A DNA stretch of 64,000 nt, taken from positions 1,832,538-1,896,537 of the forward strand of contig NZ_DF820425.1 in assembly GCF_000617845.2 (NCBI RefSeq), in the 5' to 3' direction. The translations under genes were made by a program, and so were the position numbers. The stretch is from Bradyrhizobium sp. DOA9. Lineage in GTDB: Bacteria > Pseudomonadota > Alphaproteobacteria > Rhizobiales > Xanthobacteraceae. The notes beneath the pieces are model-generated. The model did not search any database. It was not told the DNA's origin and was given only the letters and a program-made list of their open reading frames with translations. This document shows, piece after piece, positions 1-8,655 of the stretch. Each line of letters opens with the position of its first letter. The first letter of the stretch is position 1.

Positions 1-651
1 GTGGCCTGGGTGTGTCTCGAGGTAATCAGGATTCCCGACCTGCGCTTGCTGGTAAAGCAGGGTTATGAGACCACCATGCGCATCACCTGCATGGTGACTT
101 TTATCCTCATTGGATCGACCTGTTTCTCGATTGTCTTTCTCGGCTGCAACGGGGGCCTCTGGCTCGAACACATGCTGACATCGTTGCCGGGCGGTGTATG
201 GGGCTTCTTGATCTTCATCAATCTGTTCATCTTCTTCGTCGCGTTCTTCCTCGACTTCTTCGAGATCGCCTTCATTATCGTCCCCATGATCGCGCCGACC
301 GCCCTCAAGCTCCTCACCCCTGTCGTCGGAGCGGATGCCGCCTTGATCTGGTTTGGGATCATGCTGTGCGTGAACATGCAGACCTCCTTCCTGCATCCCC
401 CCTTCGGCTTCGCGCTGTTCTATTTGCGCGGCGTGGCGCCGAGGGAAGTCAAGAGTTCAGACATCTATTGGGGCGCGGTGCCGTGGATCGGACTGCAGGC
501 GATCATGGTTGCGGTCGTGATCGCATTCCCGATCACTGTCACCGGGTTGCTGGACGCCCCGATCAAGGTGGATCTGGATAAGATCAAGATCGAGATTCCG
601 GACGTCGAGTTGCCGCCGCCGCTGGTCGATTTCGGGCAGCCCAAGAACTGA
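1..651 (+). CDS. TRAP transporter large permease (DctM-like), C-terminal fragment
   Basis: This is the C-terminal part of the large membrane subunit of a TRAP transporter, which takes up an organic acid-like substrate with an ion gradient, working with a periplasmic binding protein and a small membrane subunit. The frame is open to the left edge, so the gene starts outside the window. Several hydrophobic helices are visible, and MQTSFLHPPFGFALFYLRG (about residues 127-145 of the fragment) is the characteristic DctM motif. After the last helix comes a charged and proline-rich tail of about 30 residues, longer than in many family members. The partner subunits are presumably upstream, outside the window. 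The substrate cannot be inferred from this part. Confidence 0.93.
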   Translation: MAWVCLEVIRIPDLRLLVKQGYETTMRITCMVTFILIGSTCFSIVFLGCNGGLWLEHMLTSLPGGVWGFLIFINLFIFFVAFFLDFFEIAFIIVPMIAPTALKLLTPVVGADAALIWFGIMLCVNMQTSFLHPPFGFALFYLRGVAPREVKSSDIYWGAVPWIGLQAIMVAVVIAFPITVTGLLDAPIKVDLDKIKIEIPDVELPPPLVDFGQPKN

Positions 652-1015
652 GGGACGTCAACCGAGGTACTTCCTCGTCCAACCCGGACGGCTGACGCCC
701 TCCGCTTTTCGCGCTGCTGCTGGAGATGACGGCACATCATGTGCGCGTTCGTCGAAACGTGATTTGCGGGGATGAGACAGAGCCACCCCTAAGGGTTGGG
801 TCATCGTCGCGCAAAACAGCAACGCCTAGGTCAATCGAGCAGCCGTCAAGATTCTGCTTTACAGAAATTCGGATTTTTCGTATGTGTCGCGCATCCTGAT
901 CCGGCGAAAAGGGGCGGTCGTACGTCGTCACGAGCCGCGGATCGGGCTGCGGTGGACGCGTTGGCGCCGTCGCGGATGTGAGGCGCAGGGCGGGGTGATG
1001 GATTGAGCCGAGCCC
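652..1015. other. intergenic stretch without a recognisable gene
   Basis: Both strands carry only short frames that lack a ribosome binding site and a recognisable protein family. I see no clear terminator behind the TRAP gene. The stretch leads into a dispersed repeat, so it may be repeat-associated non-coding DNA. Confidence 0.5.
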
Positions 1016-1411
1016 CGTGAGCGTTTCGCAAGCCGCGTTGTACGAACGGCGCCGTTCGCGTAACGGCAAAACCGTGTGGTCCTGGCCGTCGTTGCTACGG
1101 TCAAGCGCTTGCGGATGCGGCATCTGCGTCAACCGGCGCAGTGTCGGTGACTTTCGTGAGAGCGAGGGAGGCCAGAGGGAACTCGGCTCCCGGGAGAGCG
1201 CGGCATAAGCCGTCCGACCATCGCGCAGGGAAGGCCGTGTGTTCGGCTCCACCTGTATGCTGCTGTGCGGTTCTTTCTGCGTGTGCATTTCGCGCAGCGG
1301 ACCGCGGGTGCGATGTCAGCACCCGGCCTTCCCTGCGCCCTTTCTACAAGAGGGCGTTAAGCGAAGCGCAAAACTCGGGCGAAACGCGCCGCGAGAAGGC
1401 GAATGTGTGCC
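1016..1411 (+). repeat. dispersed structured repeat, copy A
   Basis: About 400 bp that are recognisably related, in the same orientation, to 30448-30841. Shared blocks include the region 1054-1085, the block around 1203-1237 and the block 1296-1411. The core is an inverted repeat: a 15-bp arm at 1223-1237 is exactly complementary to 1324-1338. A second pair nests inside it (1260-1269 with 1291-1300, two G-U pairs). The two copies differ in the nested arms but keep the pairing, which suggests a conserved fold rather than a coding region. No protein frame is shared convincingly between the copies. Boundaries are approximate. Confidence 0.7.
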
Positions 1412-1457
1412 TACGATTTCAATGCATGCTGGCGGATGGCGATGCTTCCCCTCGCTC

Positions 1458-1544
1458 CGTCATTGCGAGGAGCCCTTGCGACGAAGCAATCCAGAATGTC
1501 TCCGCGGAAAGTTTCTGGATTGCTTCGCTGCGCTCGCAATGACG
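1458..1544. repeat. short palindromic element, GTCATTGCGAG type
   Basis: The ends 1458-1469 and 1533-1544 are exact inverted repeats (CGTCATTGCGAG), and an inner pair GAAGCAATCCAGA (1483-1495) and its complement (1514-1526) nests inside. A related element lies at 54895-54972. It sits just beyond the stop codon of the hybrid kinase and could form a long hairpin in the transcript end. Confidence 0.85.
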
Positions 1545-1570
1545 ATGTGGCGAGAGCAGAGCGGTGCGCC

Positions 1571-4500
1571 TCACTCCGCCGCCACCATCTGCTGCGTGCG
1601 CCATTGTCCCAGCAGGGCACGCAGCGAAGCCGGCTTCACCGGCTTGTTGAGCACGGCGATCTTCTCGTCGCGCGCGGCGACCTGCACGGCGGGGCTGCGA
1701 TCGGCGGTGATCAGGATGGCAGGGATGCCGTCGCCGAAGCGGCGGCGGACCTCGCGGATGGCGGCGATGCCGTTGCCGCGATCGAGGTGATAGTCGACGA
1801 GCAGGCCGGTGACGCGCCGCCCGGCGGTTTCGAGGGCGGCGATCGCCCCTTCCGGATCGGCCACCGCAATCACCTCGGCGTCCCAGGCCTTGAGCAGCGT
1901 GCGCATGCCGTCGAGGATCGCCGCATCGTTCTCGATGCAGACGATCAGCGCGCCCGAGATCGGCGTGCGCGCCAGCGGCGTTGCGCTGGTCACGGCCGCG
2001 GTGTGGGTAACCGCCTTCGCCGTCGGCACGGTCACCGAGAACACCGAGCCGCCGCTTCGATTGCCGTCGATGGCGATGCCGTGCTTGAGCACGCGCGCCA
2101 GCCGTTCGACGATCGAGAGGCCGAGGCCGAGACCGCGCGCGATCCGCGCGCCCTGCTCCAGGCGATGGAATTCCTTGAAGATCTCGCCGCGCTTGACCGG
2201 CGGGATGCCGACGCCGGTGTCGTAGACGCAGATCTTGAGCGAGGCGCCGCGGCGGCGGCAGCCGACCAGCACGCGGCCGCGCGGGGTGTACTTGATCGCG
2301 TTCGAGATCAGGTTCTGCAGCAACCGCCGCAGCAGCAGGCGGTCCGACTCGACCGGCAGCGAGCAGGGCACGAAGACGAGTTCCAGGCCCTTGGCGCGCG
2401 CGATCGGCGCGAACTCGATCTCGAGCGAGCGCATCAGATCGGCCATCTTGAAGCTCGATATCGAGGTCGTCATCGCCCCGGCGTCGAGCCTGGAGATGTC
2501 GAGCAGCGCCCCGAGGATCTCCTCGATCGCCTGCAGCGATTCGTCGATGTTCTCGACCAGCCGCGTCTCCTCGCCGTTGTGCTGGCGCTCGACGAGGCTG
2601 GTGACGTAGAGCCGCGCCGCGTTCAGCGGCTGCAGGATGTCGTGGCTGGCTGCGGCGAGGAAGCGCGTCTTGGAAATGCTGGCGTCCTCCGCCGCGCTCT
2701 TGGCGAGGGCCAGCTCGGAGTTCAGCCGCGTCAGCTCCTCGGTGCGGTCGCGCACGCGCTTTTCCAGCGTCGCATTGGCGCGCTCCAGCGCTTCGGCGGC
2801 TTCGAAGGTCGGCGTGACGTCGGTGAAGGTGATGACGAAGCCGCCGCCGGGCATGCGGTTGGTGAGCACCTCGATCACCATGTGGCGTTCCGGCAGGCGT
2901 TCGAGATAAGGCTCGCTGTCCGTTGTGTAGGCGGCAAGGCGCCGTTCCAGCAGGGCCTCGCGCTCGAGCGGATCGTTCGGATCGCCGAGGCCGATGAATT
3001 CCAGGATCTCGCGCAAGGGCGTGCCGAACTGGATCAAATGCAGCGGCACATTGAGGAGGTCGCCGAACTGCCGGTTGGAGCAGATCAGTTGCAGATCGGC
3101 ATCGAACACGGCGATGCCCTGGCGCACATGGTTGAGCGCGGTCTGCAGGATCTCGCGGTTGAAATGCAGCGCGGCGTGCGAATCGTCGAGCAGCTTCAGT
3201 GCGGCCTTGGCGGAGACCGTCCGCTTGCGCAGCAGCAGCGACATCACGAGGCGGGAGGAGGCCGCGCCGATCGAGGAGGCAATCAGGTGCTCGGCGTGTT
3301 GCAGCAGCTCGAAATCGGCGGGCGCACCGGGCTCCAGCCGGACGTTGCGCTGCGCCGAGAAGGCCTCGAAGGACTGCCGGGCGCGGTCGGGGCCGAGATA
3401 TTGCGCGACCGTGGTCTGGATGTCCTGCACGGTGACGCTGGTGCGCCAGCGGCGGAAGCTCGGTGAGATCGGCGCGATCGTGTTGGGCACGAACAGGTCG
3501 GCCTGCAACAGCTCGATGGAAGACGGCCTACGCGCCAGCGAGAGCAGCACATAGGTCAGGATGTTGAGTGAGAGAGACCAGATGACGCCGTGCATCAGGG
3601 GCGGCAGATCGGCGCCGAACAGCGCCTGCGGCCGCAGCGCTTCGATGCCGAACGGGCCGTGCTGCAGCAGCAGGAGCCCCGACGTGGAATCCATGAAGCT
3701 GGGGATGAACAGCGTGTAGAGCCACACGGCAAAGCCGACGCCCATGCCGCCGATGGCGCCGCGTGCGGTCGCGCGCCGCCACAGCAGCCCGCCGAAGAAG
3801 CTCGGTGCAAGCTGGGCGATGGCGGCAAAGGAGAGCAGGCCGATCGCCGCGAGCTGGGTGCTGCCGAGCGCGCGATAGTAGAAATAGGCCATCACCATGA
3901 TGGCGAAGATCGCGAGCCGGCGCGAGCGCAGCAGGAAGTTGCTGAAATCGGCGCCGCCGGCGCGCCCCTCCGGCCGGCGTTGCAGCACCAGCGGCACCAC
4001 GAGGTCGTTCGAGACCATGATGGAGAGCGCGACGCATTCGACGATCACCATCGCGGTCGCCGCCGACAGCCCGCCGACGAACACGGCGACGCTGAGCAGG
4101 TCCGCGCCGCCCTCCATCGGCAGCGCCAGCACGTACATGTCGGGGTCGGCGGCGCCGAACGGGAACGTCACGAGTCCGGCGAGCGCGATCGGAATCACGA
4201 ACAGATTGATGGCGACGAGGTAGAGCGGGAACAGCCAGCGGGCGCGGCCGACCTCGGCATCGGAGGAATTCTCCACCACGCTGACGTGAAACTGGCGCGG
4301 CAGCAGCATGATCGCGCACAGCGACAGCAGCGTCATGGTGAGGAAATTGCCGATCGACGGCGAATAGTTGATGGCGCGCACCGCCTCCGGCGTCCTCATC
4401 GCGCGCTCGATCAGCTCGTGCGGCGAGAACATCCAGAAGGTGACGAAGATGCCGGCGGCGAGGAAGGCGACCAGCTTGATGATGGATTCGGTCGCGACCG

Positions 4501-5122
4501 CCAGCATCAGGCCGTGCTGGTGTTCGGTGGCGTCGGTCTGCCGCGTGCCGAACAGCACCGCGAAGGCCGCCATCGACAGCGTCACCATCAGCGCCACGTC
4601 GCCGACGAGCGGGATGTGGGCGAAGGCCTGGTCTTCGGTCAGGATCGTTTCGAGTGAGGAGGCCACCGCCTTGAGCTGGAGCGCGATGTAGGGCACCGAG
4701 CCGATGATGGCGATCAGCGCCACGGTCGCCGCCACCGCCTGGCTCTTGCCGTAGCGCGCCCCGATGAAGTCGGCGATCGAGGTGATGTTATGGGCCTTCG
4801 CCAGCTGGATCACGCGGCGGAGCACGCCGGCCCCGAGCCCGATCATCAGGATCGGGCCGAGATAGATCGCGAGGAAGTCGGTCGAGGTGCGGGTGGCGAA
4901 GCCGACCGAGCCGAAGAAGGTCCAGGAGGTGCAGTAGATCGCCAGCGACAGCGGATAGATCAGCCCGGAAGCGCGGCCGCGCCCGGCTGGCGAGCGCCGG
5001 TCGCCATGGCTCGCCACCAGGAACAGGAAGCCGATATAGCCGAAGGCGGCGGCGATCACGCCCCAATCGTGCAGCATGGGTCGGGGGCTCTCTCCCAGGG
5101 CACCGACGGCGCCCGAGCTCAT
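1571..5122 (-). CDS. hybrid sensor histidine kinase with N-terminal sodium:solute symporter-like domain
   Basis: The 1183-residue protein fuses a 13-helix-type SSS transporter-like domain (about residues 16-545), a linker, a PAS domain (about 655-770), a coiled region, a HisKA domain with ASHDILQPLN (phospho-acceptor near His827), an HATPase domain (GVGIPP near 970, then GLGLGLSIV) and a C-terminal receiver domain with its likely phospho-Asp near 1110 in LLVDYHL and the conserved lysine in LNKPVKP. CbrA- and NahK-type kinases have this layout. The membrane domain probably senses or moves a solute, and the phosphorelay ends in its own receiver, so a separate histidine phosphotransferase is expected elsewhere. 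The start is uncertain: ATG at 5122 has AAGGA close by, while ATG at 5077 (MLHDWGV) matches where family members usually begin. Confidence 0.9.
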   Translation of the reverse strand: MSSGAVGALGESPRPMLHDWGVIAAAFGYIGFLFLVASHGDRRSPAGRGRASGLIYPLSLAIYCTSWTFFGSVGFATRTSTDFLAIYLGPILMIGLGAGVLRRVIQLAKAHNITSIADFIGARYGKSQAVAATVALIAIIGSVPYIALQLKAVASSLETILTEDQAFAHIPLVGDVALMVTLSMAAFAVLFGTRQTDATEHQHGLMLAVATESIIKLVAFLAAGIFVTFWMFSPHELIERAMRTPEAVRAINYSPSIGNFLTMTLLSLCAIMLLPRQFHVSVVENSSDAEVGRARWLFPLYLVAINLFVIPIALAGLVTFPFGAADPDMYVLALPMEGGADLLSVAVFVGGLSAATAMVIVECVALSIMVSNDLVVPLVLQRRPEGRAGGADFSNFLLRSRRLAIFAIMVMAYFYYRALGSTQLAAIGLLSFAAIAQLAPSFFGGLLWRRATARGAIGGMGVGFAVWLYTLFIPSFMDSTSGLLLLQHGPFGIEALRPQALFGADLPPLMHGVIWSLSLNILTYVLLSLARRPSSIELLQADLFVPNTIAPISPSFRRWRTSVTVQDIQTTVAQYLGPDRARQSFEAFSAQRNVRLEPGAPADFELLQHAEHLIASSIGAASSRLVMSLLLRKRTVSAKAALKLLDDSHAALHFNREILQTALNHVRQGIAVFDADLQLICSNRQFGDLLNVPLHLIQFGTPLREILEFIGLGDPNDPLEREALLERRLAAYTTDSEPYLERLPERHMVIEVLTNRMPGGGFVITFTDVTPTFEAAEALERANATLEKRVRDRTEELTRLNSELALAKSAAEDASISKTRFLAAASHDILQPLNAARLYVTSLVERQHNGEETRLVENIDESLQAIEEILGALLDISRLDAGAMTTSISSFKMADLMRSLEIEFAPIARAKGLELVFVPCSLPVESDRLLLRRLLQNLISNAIKYTPRGRVLVGCRRRGASLKICVYDTGVGIPPVKRGEIFKEFHRLEQGARIARGLGLGLSIVERLARVLKHGIAIDGNRSGGSVFSVTVPTAKAVTHTAAVTSATPLARTPISGALIVCIENDAAILDGMRTLLKAWDAEVIAVADPEGAIAALETAGRRVTGLLVDYHLDRGNGIAAIREVRRRFGDGIPAILITADRSPAVQVAARDEKIAVLNKPVKPASLRALLGQWRTQQMVAAE

Positions 5123-5239
5123 TTTCCTTGCAAACCTAGCGCGTTGGCGGGATGGAGGCGACAGCGAAATGGCGCGTGGGGAGGGGAACTGGCGATGTCG
5201 TTAAGCCGGAGGTCGAGTGCCGGTCCTCACCCTCCCCTG

Positions 5240-6509
5240 TGTTCAGACCGGGGACATGGTGGACGGGTGTTCGGAGACATCGTGGACACTTTCGACAGCA
5301 AAGCAAGGAGGCTGTCGGATGCCGTTCCGCGAGGTGTCTCGGATGGACGCGAGGTTGGAGTTTGTGATGTTGGCCTCGGAAGAGGGCAGCAATGTTCGGC
5401 AGCTGTGCCGTCGCTTCGGGATCAGCCCGACGACGGGCTACAAGTGGCTGGAGCGTTGGCGGCTGGACGGGGCGGCTGGACTTGTGGAGCAGCCGCGGCG
5501 CCCACAGACGTCGCCCGCGCGCAGCGCCGCGGCGATCGAGGCGGCCGTGCTTTCGGTGAGAGCCGAGCATCCGGCTTGGGGCGGACGGAAGATTGCCAGG
5601 CGGCTGAAGGATCTGGGACAGGAAGCCGTTCCGGCGCCTTCGACGGTCACGGCGATCCTGAGGCGACATGGGGTGGAACTTGGCAAATTCGGCGGCGGTT
5701 CGCCTGCCTTGATCCGTTTCGAACGATCGCGACCAAACGAGTTGTGGCAAATGGACTTCAAGGGCCACGTGGCCATGCACACTGGCCGACTTCATCCACT
5801 GACCGTGCTCGACGATCACTCGCGCTTCTCGGTTGCACTTGCGGCGTGCACCAACGAACGCACCGAGACGGTTCAGGAGCATCTCATCGCGGCTTTCCGC
5901 CGCTACGGCTTGCCCGAGAGGATGATCACCGACAACGGCTCGCCCTGGGGCGACGGACCGGGCAGCCCGTTCACCCCGCTCGGGGTCTGGCTGATCGAGC
6001 ATGGCATCAAGATCAGCCATTCGCGGCCCTATCATCCGCAAACCATGGGCAAGGACGAACGCTTCCACCGCAGCCTGAAGGCCGAAGTCCTGTCCGGCCC
6101 GCCCTTCGCCGATCTCGCTGCTGCCGAACATGCCTTCGAGCGCTGGCGCACCATCTACAACACCCAACGGCCGCACGAGGCGCTCGAACTCGCTGTCCCT
6201 GCCAGCCGCTATCAACCCAGCCCGCGTGACTATGTCGAGACCATCGCTCCCTTCGAATACGCTCCGGGCGACGAGGTGCGCCGGATCCAGCAAGGCGGTC
6301 ACGTCAGCTTCCGCGGTCGCAAAATCAAAGTCCCGAAGGCCTTCTACGGGAAGGCCCTCGCGTTTCGGCCAACGGCTCAGGACGGCGTCTTCAGCGTCGT
6401 CTTCAGAACCCAGACAATTGCTACCGTCGACATCCGGCCTCTCGACGGAAGCACAGAAAGTGTCCACGATGTCTCCGAACACCCGTCCACCATGTCCCCG
6501 GTCTGAACA
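5240..6509 (+). mobile_element. IS481-family insertion sequence, apparently complete
   Basis: The 1270-bp element is bounded by long, nearly perfect terminal inverted repeats that begin TGTTCAGACCGGGGACATGG at the left end and read as the complement at the right end; similarity continues for about 50 bp inward. It is flanked by a 5-bp direct repeat CCCTG (5235-5239 and 6510-6514), the expected target duplication. It contains one intact DDE transposase gene. Removing the element and one CCCTG joins the flanks into a perfect-looking G/C-rich palindrome, so the element landed in a palindromic repeat. Its left end lies about 120 bp upstream of the hybrid kinase gene. Confidence 0.93.
5319..6506 (+). 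CDS. IS481 family transposase
   Basis: The 395-residue enzyme moves the surrounding insertion sequence. An N-terminal helix-turn-helix region (LCRRFGISPTTGYKWLERW) is followed by a DDE integrase core with WQMDFKGH (Asp146), TDNGSPWG (Asp205) and GKDERFHRSLK (Glu247). The HPQTMGK stretch before the Glu is typical of IS481 members. I chose the ATG at 5319 because AAGGAGG lies just before it; an upstream in-frame ATG at 5217 would start outside the insertion sequence. The stop codon is formed within the right inverted repeat. No frameshift or missing catalytic residue is visible, so the copy may be active. Confidence 0.95.
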   Translation: MPFREVSRMDARLEFVMLASEEGSNVRQLCRRFGISPTTGYKWLERWRLDGAAGLVEQPRRPQTSPARSAAAIEAAVLSVRAEHPAWGGRKIARRLKDLGQEAVPAPSTVTAILRRHGVELGKFGGGSPALIRFERSRPNELWQMDFKGHVAMHTGRLHPLTVLDDHSRFSVALAACTNERTETVQEHLIAAFRRYGLPERMITDNGSPWGDGPGSPFTPLGVWLIEHGIKISHSRPYHPQTMGKDERFHRSLKAEVLSGPPFADLAAAEHAFERWRTIYNTQRPHEALELAVPASRYQPSPRDYVETIAPFEYAPGDEVRRIQQGGHVSFRGRKIKVPKAFYGKALAFRPTAQDGVFSVVFRTQTIATVDIRPLDGSTESVHDVSEHPSTMSPV

Positions 6510-6510
6510 C

Positions 6511-6654
6511 CCTGGAGGGGGAGGGTCGATCGCGCGAAGCGCGAGCGGGGTGGGGTGATCTCTCAGCACGGGCAGTGTGTTCGTGGAGGGGCTGTCACCC
6601 CACCCCGCTATGCATTCCGCTTCGCTCCATGCATAGCGACCCTCCCCCTCCAGG
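6511..6654. repeat. long palindromic repeat split by the insertion sequence
   Basis: An 18-bp arm at 6511-6528 is complementary to 6637-6654, and a nested 13-bp arm at 6546-6558 is complementary to 6595-6607. The left extension of the palindrome lies across the insertion sequence, before position 5240. The element lies at the 3' end of hemA, where a hairpin could act on the hemA transcript. Confidence 0.8.
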
Positions 6655-6677
6655 GGAGGGTAAGAGAAGAAAAAGGC

Positions 6678-7907
6678 CTACTCCGCCGCCATCGACTTTT
6701 CGCGGAGCGGCAGGCCGAGGCGGTCCCACACTTGCAGCAGCGCCTCGGCGAGCTGATCGATCAGGCCGTCGTCGTGGTAGGGGGAGGGCGTGATGCGCAG
6801 GCGCTCGGTGCCCTTGGCGACGGTCGGATAGTTGATCGGCTGGATGTAGATCCCGTGCTCCTCAAGCAGCAGGTCGGAGGCCTGCTTGCACTTCTCGGGA
6901 TTACCGACGAACAGCGGTACGATGTGGGTGTCGCTCGACATCACCGGCAGGCCGGCGGCATTGAGGATCGCCTTGACGCGGGCGGCGCGGTCCTGGTGGC
7001 GCTCGCGCTCCCAGCTCGACGTCTTCAGGTGCCTGATCGCGGCGGTCGCGGCCGAGCAGACCGCTGGCGGCAGCGCGGTGGTGAAGATGAAGCCCGGCGC
7101 ATAGGAGCGCACGGCGTCGATGATCTGGCCGTTGGCGGCGATGTAGCCGCCGAGACAGCCGAACGCCTTGGCCAGCGTGCCCTCGAGAATGTCGATGCGA
7201 TGCATCACGCCGTCGCGCTCGGCGATGCCGCCGCCGCGCGAGCCGTACATGCCGACGGCGTGGACCTCGTCGACATAGGTCAGCGCGCCATATTTCTCGG
7301 CGAGATCGCAGATCCTGGCGAGCGGCGCGACGTCGCCGTCCATGGAATAAAGGCTCTCGCAGACGATCAGCTTCGGCCGGTCGGGGCCGGCCGCTTTCAA
7401 CAGCTCTTCGAGATGTGCAACGTCGTTGTGGCGGAACACAACCCGCTCGCAGCCGGACTGGCGGATGCCCTCGATCATCGAATTGTGGTTGAGCTCGTCC
7501 GACAGGATCAGGCAGTTCGGAATGAGCTTTGCGATGGTCGGGATGCCGGTCTGGTTCGAGACATAGCCCGAGGTGAACAGCAGCGCGGCTTCCTTGCCGT
7601 GGAGATCGGCGAGCTCGGCTTCGAGCTGGACCAGCGGATGATGCGTGCCGGCGATGTTGCGGGTGCCGCCGGCACCGGTGCCGACGCGCGTCGCGGTCTC
7701 GACCATGGCGCCGACCACCTTGGGATGCTGGCCCATGCCGAGATAGTCGTTGGAGCACCAGATCACGACGTCGCGCTTGCCCTTGGGCGAGTGCCAGACC
7801 GCGTGCGGGAACCGGCCGGCCGTGCGTTCGAGGTCGGCGAAAACGCGATAGCGCCGCTCGGTGTGGAGGCGATCGAGGGCGGAATCGAAGAATTGGGCGT
7901 AATCCAT
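6678..7907 (-). CDS. hemA: 5-aminolevulinate synthase
   Basis: HemA condenses glycine and succinyl-CoA to 5-aminolevulinate with pyridoxal phosphate, the first step of heme synthesis in alphaproteobacteria, in the cytoplasm. The 409-residue protein has the family pattern throughout: [27 protein letters not shown], the DEVHAVG motif that contacts the cofactor, and EGTLAKAFG with the Schiff-base lysine. The ATG at 7907 (MDYAQFF) is preferred over an upstream TTG at 7913 because homologues start with MDY. A perfect FNR/FixK-type box lies at 8041-8054 in the shared upstream region, matching the known oxygen control of hemA in Bradyrhizobium. The gene runs divergently from aroQ. Confidence 0.97.
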   Translation of the reverse strand: MDYAQFFDSALDRLHTERRYRVFADLERTAGRFPHAVWHSPKGKRDVVIWCSNDYLGMGQHPKVVGAMVETATRVGTGAGGTRNIAGTHHPLVQLEAELADLHGKEAALLFTSGYVSNQTGIPTIAKLIPNCLILSDELNHNSMIEGIRQSGCERVVFRHNDVAHLEELLKAAGPDRPKLIVCESLYSMDGDVAPLARICDLAEKYGALTYVDEVHAVGMYGSRGGGIAERDGVMHRIDILEGTLAKAFGCLGGYIAANGQIIDAVRSYAPGFIFTTALPPAVCSAATAAIRHLKTSSWERERHQDRAARVKAILNAAGLPVMSSDTHIVPLFVGNPEKCKQASDLLLEEHGIYIQPINYPTVAKGTERLRITPSPYHDDGLIDQLAEALLQVWDRLGLPLREKSMAAE

Positions 7908-8040
7908 CGGCAAACCTGCAACGGAACCTGACCAGGGGACGCATCTACTTAGAGCTTTTCCAGCTCCAATGTCTATGCGCTATCCCACATTTGGATCTGT
8001 GGAGCATTTGGGCAAAATGCCCTATCCGGCGCGTCGCAGT

Positions 8041-8054
8041 TTGATCCCGATCAA
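8041..8054. promoter_or_regulatory. FNR/FixK-type box between hemA and aroQ
   Basis: TTGATCCCGATCAA is a perfect TTGAT-N4-ATCAA dyad. Its centre is 140 bp before the hemA ATG and 135 bp before the aroQ ATG. A class II position would put a hemA start near 8006, with the A/T-rich ATTTTG at about -10. FixLJ-FixK control of hemA is established for Bradyrhizobium, so hemA is the likelier target. Confidence 0.8.
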
Positions 8055-8182
8055 CCCTGCCCGACATATCATGCTGCTCTGCACCATGTGCCCGGGCGAG
8101 GGTTCAGCCCCGGCCTTTGGTCTTCCGTTGCGGCCCGGCGCGCGCTTTCCTTGCTCACCCAGGCTCTCGAAAGGACCCCTCC

Positions 8183-8614
8183 ATGAAGCGCGTGATGATC
8201 CTCAACGGTCCCAACCTCAACATGCTCGGCATCCGCGAGCCGCACATCTACGGCACCACGACGCTCGCGGAGGTCAATGCGAGCTGCGAGGAAGCGGCCA
8301 CAAGGCTCGGCCTCAAGCTCGCCTTCCACCAGTCCAACCATGAAGGCGTGCTGGTCGACCTGATCCAGTCGGCACGGCAGGATGCCGATGCGATCGTCAT
8401 CAATCCGGCCGGCCTGTCCTTCACCTCGGTTTCGATCATGGATGCGATCAAGACCTTCGAAGGTCCGGTGCTGGAGGTGCACATCTCCAACATCCACGCC
8501 CGCGACGAATATCACCGCCACTCGAAGATTTCGTTCGTGGCGACCGGCGTGATCTGCGGGCTGGGGCCGTTCGGCTACATCGCGGCGCTGCACGCGATCG
8601 CGAACATGAAGTGA
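8183..8614 (+). CDS. aroQ: 3-dehydroquinate dehydratase, type II
   Basis: AroQ removes water from 3-dehydroquinate to give 3-dehydroshikimate in the shikimate pathway. The 143-residue length fits type II enzymes, which form dodecamers. Visible motifs are LNGPNLNMLGIREPHIYG at the start (with the catalytic Tyr), the substrate-binding NPAGLSFTSVSIMDAI region, EVHISNIHARDEYHRHS with the catalytic His and lid Arg, and GLGPFGYIAAL near the end. The ATG at 8183 follows AAAGGACC and gives the expected N-terminus. Divergent from hemA; a hairpin follows at 8624-8647. Confidence 0.97.
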   Translation: MKRVMILNGPNLNMLGIREPHIYGTTTLAEVNASCEEAATRLGLKLAFHQSNHEGVLVDLIQSARQDADAIVINPAGLSFTSVSIMDAIKTFEGPVLEVHISNIHARDEYHRHSKISFVATGVICGLGPFGYIAALHAIANMK

Positions 8615-8623
8615 GGTCTTCTC

Positions 8624-8647
8624 CCTCTCCCCGCAGGTGGGGAGAGG
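8624..8647. terminator. hairpin between convergent aroQ and the MBL gene
   Basis: The arms CCTCTCCCC (8624-8632) and GGGGAGAGG (8639-8647) form a strong 9-bp stem in the 41-bp gap between two converging genes. There is no long T-run, so it may be a weak bidirectional terminator or a solo copy of the CCTCTCCCC repeat seen at 19429-19560. Confidence 0.55.
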
Positions 8648-8655
8648 CGAAGAAC

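Noticed and set aside
1403..3466. Long plus-strand open frame opposite the hybrid kinase
   Set aside because: It is a high-GC antisense shadow of a well-supported gene; no family, ribosome site or normal composition.
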